A stretch of DNA of 64,000 nt. It comes from Colius striatus (lineage: Eukaryota > Chordata > Aves > Coliiformes > Coliidae). A program made the translations under genes and the position numbers. The notes under the pieces are model-generated. The model was given only the letters and a program-made list of their open reading frames with translations, had not been told where the DNA came from and made no database searches. This document shows, one piece after another, positions 61,101 through 64,000 of the stretch (positions are counted from its first letter, which is position 1; every line of letters starts with the position of its first letter). Location: assembly GCF_028858725.1 (NCBI RefSeq), contig NC_084763.1, forward strand, positions 7,750,001 to 7,814,000. Reading direction: 5' to 3'.

Positions 61101-64000
61101 TCCAACTGCTAATCTCACACTGACAAGCCCATCACTTCTGCTTTTCAAGACTAGAAAACCTCAGGGCTAGCTGCTCTCTTTCCTGCTTGTTTAGCTGCTC
61201 CAATCAACTCAATCCAATCACTCCTGGAAAAAGGAAGAATTCTATGAAAACACTTCTCTAGGCGTGATATATGTTAATCTTAGTTAAAAAGCTCTACACA
61301 ACTCAACGCTGTTGGACTGGTTTTGCTAAGTACAACTTGCATCACCAAAACCAAATCAGGTTTGAGAAACCTACCATGACAGCCAGTATTGAACTGTCCC
61401 CAAATCTCAGTAAGCCAGACACCCCACCATTTACCTCGAGCTCCTTCCTTCTGCCCTCACCACGTAATGTCTACTAACCCCAATGAACAACCAGTCAGCT
61501 GCTCTCAGTTTTCCTGTGGTTTTCATCTGCTGGAAAACCATGTGTGAGACACTCTTTTGAGGGCTAGGGGCAGAGGTGTCCACACTGAATATTTATTTGC
61601 TGAGCATATGAAGCACATATACCCAATGATGGGCATTCTCAAGTCTCTGCAGACATGTTGAGTAAGGATGCTGCCTGGCTGGAGGCAGGGGCTGGGTGAT
61701 GCTCCAGCAACAACAGCCAGGCTGCTGTGGTTGACAGCTCTTTGTAAGATTTGAGGACTGCATCCCTGCCACGTCTGAATTACAGGAAACCTTGGAGAGA
61801 CAGAGTCTGAGCTTCCCAGAGAACCACAAAACAGGAAAAGGGAGTACATAAGAAGTACAAAACGTAACACCTCCAGGAAAGAAAGACTTCTTTATCTGAG
61901 GCCATTCTGTGGATGACGGTGTCCACTACAGACTGTGAGACCTTCCCAAGTTTCATGACAACTCCTGATCTATAGCAGAATAAGTCTTCCAGATCTAAGC
62001 TGTGATGGTTGCAGAGCATGTTCCTCCCCTGCTCCCCAAATGCATACACCCACTATTTGATTCTAAGCATAACTGGTTTACAATTTTGTACTGATGCAAA
62101 GCAGGGGGTCTAAGGTGCTTTTTTGTAACTCCAGTATAAGGTAGAGTATGAGAGGGTGATGGAGTGTCCCTCCACCAGCTGCTCTGACCCAAAGAAGAAG
62201 CAGCCAGGAGGGACATGCTGTAAGCTTGCAGAGTAGTCTTGGTAGACAGCAGAAGTGTGTGTTTGTGTGTGCACTGTTATGTTCAGCCCAAGGCTCTCCC
62301 TTAAACTGCAACAGCCAACCTGAAGCAAAATGCAGCACAAAGGGAAGACTGTCTCAATTCCTAAACCTGTGAGCCCTGTTATTTACTGAGATGAAACCAG
62401 CCATCTTCAGAAGAAACAGAGAATCCTTCCCCAGCTGGAAAGCCAACTGGATCACTTGTAAAATCAAGTCTTAAGAAAAAAATGCATTGAATGGGTAAGA
62501 ATTAAATACCTCTGAATCTGTGAAAAAGTTGTAAAGGAGTACATCATCAAATTCCAAGCCTTTTGCTTCATAAACTGTCAGTACAAGTGCTAAACTAAGT
62601 TCCTCAGGTATCTTCTCCTTTGCAGTTTCATTTGCCACTAAGACCACCTGTCATAAAATACATGATTAAAAAGAACATATTAGGAAGGAAAAATAAATGA
62701 AGAGCTGCATAGAGAAGGCATATAATCATGTCATGAAAATGCAAGAGCCTTCTCAAAACCAGACAATGTTTAACACAGACATTCCACCAGACTCCACAAA
62801 AAAGGTCACAAAGCTGTGACTAGAAGACTGACAAATGAGTGGTATGTGCAGACAGCTGGAGATATGGTGTAAGAACATTCAGAGTTAGAAAAGAAAGGGA
62901 CAGGCAACACCTGATGCAAAGAAGTCCAAAAAGAGAAAGACATGCTGTGAGAAAAAACAGAAACCAAGACAATAAAGGTTTCTAAGTTTAAAAAGTAGAG
63001 TTTACCAGTGAGATACAAGGGCTTAAAAAAGAAAGTTGTGGGCAGTCCATACATAATGATTTAGCAAGAGAGCTGAAAAAAATCTGCAAAAAGCTGTATA
63101 GCTACGAAAAGCAAACCTGATGTGCTCCAAATTCAATGGGTTGTGTTTTCCTTTTGTTGCCCCTCAGCAGAATTGCTAGGTCACTAACACTGCAGGACTC
63201 CAAGACTGTAGGTTTTGGTCCATCAAAGAGACCACAGTCCTTAGGAAGCCGATCAAAAGATTCTGGGAAATAGTGCTGAAGCAAATCAACCACTCCAGAA
63301 GCTAAATGGAGAATACCTGTAAGAGGCAGAACATTTACACTTCAGGCTGCCTGTTTTGCTTGCAAGCACATTTCAAGTTTTCCTTCAGACAAATACAGTC
63401 AAAACACGTGGTAAGAACGATTGTTCAAAAACTGTCAATTTTTAAAAGGCTCATTCTTGGGTTTTCAGTTGAGATGTCAAAAGATAGAATCTGCAGGTGA
63501 GAAAAAGCTGACCATCTGGTCTCTTAAAGAAAAACCTCAGGCCACAACATCTGACAAGCACGAGCCCAAACCATAAATAAATGTGTTACTTTACCTGAAT
63601 GGGACCTGTAGTTCTGGTACAACTGATAGATCCTTTTTGGTTTTCTAACACGCTGCTTCTTGTTCATGGAGTTCTTGCTTGCATAATGGAACAGTGACCT
63701 CAGATCACTAAAACGAAAGGCAACTCCTTTCATGATGCTCTGGGCGGTGTCACCAGTTAGAAACATGGCATTAGGGTCATTGATGCATTTCATTAACAGG
63801 GCTAGCTCAGCTTGGGTGAAATCCTGTATCTCGTCACCATAAAACTCATGGATAGACCACGGCAGCTCCCTGAGCTTTGACAGTCTTTGAGATAAGTTAT
63901 ATATGAAATCTTCTTCATCAAAGAAGCCCCTCTGCGATCGTATCTGCTGATAAAGACAGAAGAGGTGATAGATTTCACTCCTGTTTTCTGTGAAGTTTGG
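40014..64000 (-). CDS. TRANK1: TRANK1, 3' half of gene (12 coding exons, spliced)
   Basis: TPR and ankyrin repeat-containing protein 1 (also called lupus brain antigen 1) is a large vertebrate protein of about 2,900 residues with TPRs, ankyrin repeats and a UvrD/Rep-like SF1 helicase domain; its biochemistry is poorly known. Twelve exons were joined by hand on the minus strand. Every junction has GT/AG and the phases run without a break: 63595-64000, 63117-63316, 62510-62647, 58894-59034, 58045-58201, 56872-56960, 53810-53913, 51483-51615, 50502-50647, 45096-48172, 41752-41853, 40014-40153. They total 4,833 nt, or 1,610 residues plus stop, about the C-terminal 55% of the family length. Helicase motifs II-VI occupy roughly window residues 70-320. 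The rest is an alpha-helical solenoid with two zinc-ligand-like clusters. No frameshift or premature stop is seen, so the gene looks intact. The 5' part lies beyond the window. The family call is very secure; exact ends depend on hand-read splice sites. Confidence 0.96.
40776..41166 (+). mobile_element. CR1 LINE 3' fragment in TRANK1 last intron
   Basis: Diverged CR1 3' end, from CTGGAACATCTTTCTTAAGA to CCATTCTATGATTCTATG, in the intron between exons k and l and antisense to the gene. It has several small deletions relative to the other copies. Confidence 0.9.
41752..41853 (-). CDS. TRANK1: TRANK1 exon k
   Basis: This is a 102-nt exon (phase 1 to 1) with acceptor ...CATTTCAG|CTGAAG and donor AAG|GTATGT. 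It encodes [20 protein letters not shown] through SHRIREE, predicted helical and charged. It fits the family C-terminus (an alpha-helical DARDWL/DEARQWL stretch). It is separated from the previous exon by a 3.2-kb intron holding a long CR1. Confidence 0.92.
42325..44018 (+). mobile_element. CR1 LINE with reverse-transcriptase domain, longest copy
   Basis: About 1.7 kb of ORF2 from the segment just upstream of the RT fingers ([20 protein letters not shown]) through the RT palm and C-terminus to a degraded tail (GGTCCCTTCCAACTCTACC, no ATTCTATG repeats). It is antisense within the TRANK1 intron between exons j and k. It is the only copy here with RT sequence. It is inactive: frames break at about 42.45, 43.19 and 43.75 kb, and the catalytic box is altered. 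Confidence 0.96.
42416..43276 (+). pseudogene. CR1 ORF2 reverse transcriptase remnant
   Basis: A 286-codon open frame with RT hallmarks: [18 protein letters not shown], a PVFKKG block, [16 protein letters not shown] (palm motif A, Asp present) and [18 protein letters not shown] (motif B). The expected FADD catalytic box reads FPDG at 43169-43180, so the second catalytic Asp is lost. The segment between the PGKGMEQ and SCLTNL blocks is shortened. A one-base deletion near 43212 sends the frame out of register; the ORF2 C-terminus continues in another frame from 43273. Confidence 0.92.
44019..45095. other. TRANK1 intron j-k, unique part
   Basis: AT-rich intronic sequence between the long CR1 and the donor of exon j; no repeat or exon is recognised. 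Confidence 0.55.
45096..48172 (-). CDS. TRANK1: TRANK1 exon j: giant 3,077-nt exon
   Basis: A single uninterrupted exon of 1,025 codons plus two split codons, from acceptor ...ATCATTTCAG|ATACGA to donor AAAG|GTAGGA. It opens with more solenoid repeats ([39 protein letters not shown]). In the middle is a C-x8-C-x4-C-x3-H pattern (47206-47262). Near the end lie a Gln/Lys/Arg-rich basic stretch ([15 protein letters not shown], then KWKRK) and a CDLC pair (45508-45519) followed by HRNTDEH (45328-45348). The first 10 residues of the open frame upstream of the acceptor are intronic. Length and composition fit the C-terminal region of vertebrate TRANK1, with no internal stop. Confidence 0.97.
48388..48760 (+). 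mobile_element. CR1 LINE 3' fragment in TRANK1 intron
   Basis: Runs from TTAGTCTGGAGCAGAGGAGA to ACTCTGTGATTCCATGAT, antisense in the intron just upstream of giant exon j and only about 215 bp from its acceptor. An open frame of about 100 codons ([20 protein letters not shown]...) remains. Confidence 0.93.
49080..49480. promoter_or_regulatory. Candidate conserved non-coding element in TRANK1 intron
   Basis: AT-rich, repeat-free sequence packed with homeodomain- and POU-type words: the octamer ATTTGCAT (49323-49330, inside GATTAATTTGCATGAAT), TTTAATCATTAAAA, TAAATTATCATTAG and TCTGCATATTAAA. This texture resembles vertebrate developmental enhancers. No conservation data are available to me, so it is a suggestion only. 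Confidence 0.3.
49758..50014 (+). mobile_element. CR1 LINE 3' fragment in TRANK1 intron
   Basis: Runs from AAGGGGTGATGGGATGAAGC to the full tail ATTCTATGATTCTATGAT. It is nearly identical to the copies at 38.9 and 2.1 kb, so it is young. It is antisense and lies just left of exon i. Confidence 0.94.
50502..50647 (-). CDS. TRANK1: TRANK1 exon i: TPR-like helices
   Basis: This is a 146-nt exon (phase 0 to 2). The acceptor is ...CATTGCAG|ATGAAA and the donor is AAG|GTATGT. It encodes [20 protein letters not shown] through YEEAAKAVE. The repeats [14 protein letters not shown] and [17 protein letters not shown] have classic TPR-like A/Y/G positions. The internal ATG is not a translation start. 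Confidence 0.94.
51483..51615 (-). CDS. TRANK1: TRANK1 exon h: TPR-like helices
   Basis: This is a 133-nt exon (phase 2 to 0), with acceptor ...TTTTTACAG|GGAAAA and donor AAG|GTATTT. It encodes [20 protein letters not shown] through CKKLGK. Helix-turn-helix spacing ([17 protein letters not shown], then [13 protein letters not shown]) fits a TPR-type solenoid. Confidence 0.93.
51852..52525 (+). mobile_element. CR1 LINE 3' part in TRANK1 intron
   Basis: About 670 bp from GCTGCTTCTCTGCAGACAGG through [18 protein letters not shown] codons to CCTACCATTCTGCGATTCT. It is antisense in the intron between exons g and h, with small indels breaking the frame near 52.08 kb. Confidence 0.95.
52526..53809. 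other. TRANK1 intron g-h, unique part
   Basis: Unique intronic sequence between a CR1 tail and exon g. A 100-codon minus-strand frame (53491-53793) abuts the donor side of exon g but shows no family sequence and is not supported as coding. Confidence 0.55.
53810..53913 (-). CDS. TRANK1: TRANK1 exon g: TPR-like helix pair
   Basis: This is a 104-nt exon (phase 0 to 2). The acceptor is ...TCACCCCAG|GTGGCA and the donor is a consensus CAG|GTAAGT. It encodes [22 protein letters not shown] and following residues, with TPR-like spacing of Ala, Tyr and Gly. Confidence 0.93.
54845..55548 (-). mobile_element. Old CR1 LINE 3' part in TRANK1 intron
   Basis: Diverged minus-strand CR1: plus-strand tail TAGAATCACAGAATACCTCA, then the reverse complement of typical CR1 3' sequence (CCTGGGGAGCCTGTTCCAGT, GATCAGTGTTTCCTCCTC). 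It has no useful open frame. It is in sense orientation with TRANK1 and belongs to an older subfamily than most copies here. Confidence 0.85.
55577..56235 (-). mobile_element. CR1 LINE with endonuclease end joined to 3' tail (RT deleted)
   Basis: Read on the minus strand, this starts with the C-terminal part of an APE-type endonuclease: [38 protein letters not shown] and the NSDHKVAKF block containing the catalytic Asp-His. At about 55945-55950 it passes directly into the ORF2 3' end ([18 protein letters not shown]) and the tail. The whole reverse-transcriptase region is absent. It sits in the intron between exons f and g. Confidence 0.85.
56236..56871. other. TRANK1 intron f-g, sequence right of CR1
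   Basis: Unique AT-rich intronic sequence. The CR1 endonuclease similarity fades near 56235 and nothing else is recognised up to exon f. Confidence 0.55.
56872..56960 (-). CDS. TRANK1: TRANK1 exon f: start of post-helicase solenoid
   Basis: This is an 89-nt exon (phase 1 to 0) encoding [29 protein letters not shown], with acceptor ...CTTCCAG|ACTTAG and donor GAG|GTAGGA. It begins the helical, TPR-like array that follows the helicase core. Confidence 0.94.
56961..58044. other. TRANK1 intron e-f
   Basis: This 1.08-kb intron is free of recognisable transposons. The phase continuity of the flanking exons leaves no room for a missing coding exon unless it is a multiple of three. Confidence 0.6.
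58045..58201 (-). CDS. TRANK1: TRANK1 exon e: helicase motif VI
   Basis: This 157-nt exon starts [18 protein letters not shown] after acceptor ...[18 protein letters not shown] is helicase motif VI, and its arginines normally contact the ATP gamma-phosphate. The exon ends in ...GADEKK plus one base (AAAG|GTGAAG). The open frame runs on for about 25 codons past the donor, but that stretch is intronic because the next exon resumes the family sequence ([16 protein letters not shown]). Confidence 0.95.
58894..59034 (-). CDS. TRANK1: TRANK1 exon d
   Basis: This is a 141-nt, phase 0-0 exon encoding 47 residues ([14 protein letters not shown]...NVEMYK), with acceptor ...CATTTTAG|GCTAGC and donor AAG|GTGAGC. 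It lies between helicase motifs V and VI. There is no independent motif; the identification rests on family recognition, phase and position. Confidence 0.93.
59130..59140 (+). repeat. C homopolymer
   Basis: Run of 11 cytosines in the TRANK1 intron next to exon d; length may be uncertain in assembly. Confidence 0.8.
59658..59839 (-). mobile_element. CR1 LINE 3' fragment, left arm of opposed pair
   Basis: Plus-strand tail ATCATAGAATCATAGAGTAG, followed by about 180 bp of reversed CR1 3' sequence ending abruptly at GCCAGGGCTCCCTCA. It abuts an opposite-strand CR1 with no spacer, in the intron between exons c and d. Confidence 0.93.
59840..60152 (+). mobile_element. CR1 LINE 3' fragment, right arm of opposed pair
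   Basis: Starts at GGGTGGGTGTCAGGAGGATG and ends with AAGATTCTGTGATTCTGTGA. Its subfamily (CTACTCTAGCTGG, GATCTTTCGAGGTCC) differs from the left arm, so the two are separate insertions rather than one inverted element. Confidence 0.93.
61055..61140 (-). mobile_element. CR1 LINE 3'-end fragment (older subfamily)
   Basis: Plus-strand TCATAGAATCACAGAATCGT, then TTGGAAAAGACCTTTAAGAG and GACAAGCCCATCACT. It is the same tail type as the fragment at 25484, in the TRANK1 intron between exons c and d. Confidence 0.85.
62255..62271 (+). repeat. (GT)n simple repeat
   Basis: Interrupted GTGTGTGTTTGTGTGTGTG tract in the intron between exons c and d. Confidence 0.8.
62510..62647 (-). CDS. TRANK1: TRANK1 exon c: helicase motif V
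   Basis: This is a 138-nt, phase 0-0 exon of 46 residues, starting at VVLVANET after ...TATGACAG and ending at TDSE before GTATTT. It contains [13 protein letters not shown], the motif V signature of UvrD-type helicases. Tyr stands where most family members have His. This exon was too short and too bounded to show as a conventional long ORF; it was found by matching splice sites and phase. Confidence 0.94.
63117..63316 (-). CDS. TRANK1: TRANK1 exon b: inter-motif helicase segment
   Basis: The acceptor is ...TCTTACAG|GTATTC and the donor is CAG|GTTTGC. The 200-nt exon completes the split Gly codon and adds 66 residues ([19 protein letters not shown]...GAHQ). It lies between helicase motifs IV and V and is probably part of the 2A/2B subdomain linker. 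The preceding intron is only 278 nt. Confidence 0.93.
63595..64000 (-). CDS. TRANK1: TRANK1 exon a: helicase motifs II, III and IV
   Basis: This exon is open from the window edge and encodes 135 residues plus one base of a split Gly codon. It carries the Walker B box as [13 protein letters not shown] (about 63807-63845), motif III as [12 protein letters not shown] and motif IV as YQNYRSHSG at its 3' end. These are the signatures of the UvrD/SF1A helicase family; the acidic DE pair is the expected Mg-ATP catalytic site. The exon ends in ...TTCAG with donor GTAAAG at 63594. Its 5' boundary and the Walker A exon lie outside the window. Confidence 0.95.

Larger units (their letters stand above)
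60153..62509. other. TRANK1 intron between exons c and d, remaining sequence
   Basis: Apart from the CR1 fragment at 61055 and a GT tract, this is unique intronic sequence with no supported exon on either strand. Confidence 0.6.

Noticed and set aside
1..64000. tRNA, rRNA, microRNA hairpins, endogenous retrovirus LTR pairs, CRISPR-like arrays
   Set aside because: None could be recognised by eye; a structured-RNA and LTR search would be needed to exclude them fully.

Overview
The window is from a bird nuclear genome. The clearest sign is the large number of CR1 LINE fragments carrying the avian CR1 tail (repeats of ATTCTATG, with GGTCCCTTCCAACCC just upstream). These cover roughly 14% of the 64 kb. 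That is more than I would expect for a chicken-like genome and would suit a CR1-rich lineage such as woodpeckers and relatives, but this is inference. GC is low except for one CpG island near 14 kb. There are no bacterial-style operons, RNA genes or CRISPR arrays.

Right part (about 40.0-64.0 kb, minus strand): the 3' half of one protein-coding gene, recognised as TRANK1 (TPR and ankyrin repeat containing 1). Twelve consecutive coding exons were read by hand with GT/AG junctions and fully consistent phases. They encode about 1,610 residues, ending at a TGA at 40014-40016. The first exons in the window carry UvrD/SF1A helicase motifs II to VI. Next comes a helical, TPR-like solenoid. A giant 3,077-nt exon follows, holding a CCCH-type zinc-finger pattern and a CxxC...HxxxxxH cluster. 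Two short C-terminal exons finish the protein. The N-terminal half (TPR, ankyrin repeats, helicase Walker A) lies beyond position 64000. The introns hold ten CR1 fragments and one AT-rich candidate regulatory block.

Middle part (about 15-39 kb): mostly intergenic. It holds several 5'-truncated CR1 copies, one of them flanked by an unusually long (about 165-180 bp) direct duplication, a few faint ancient SINE/LINE-like remnants, and long stretches where I see nothing.

Left part (1-14.6 kb): a CpG island (about 13.95-14.62 kb) with a plausible minus-strand first coding exon (ATG at 14300, GTGAGT donor at 14239). In human, DCLK3 lies next to the 3' end of TRANK1 on the same strand, so this could be the DCLK3 promoter, with the left 14 kb as its first intron. 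No DCLK3 domain is visible here, so that assignment rests on synteny only. The left block has one CR1 copy (1.5-2.3 kb) and otherwise looks like repeat-poor non-coding DNA.

No previously undescribed multi-gene system is evident. The best leads are the possible nucleic-acid-binding modules in the TRANK1 C-terminal half, the long duplication around one CR1, a frameshift shared by three CR1 copies, and an internally deleted endonuclease-tail CR1.
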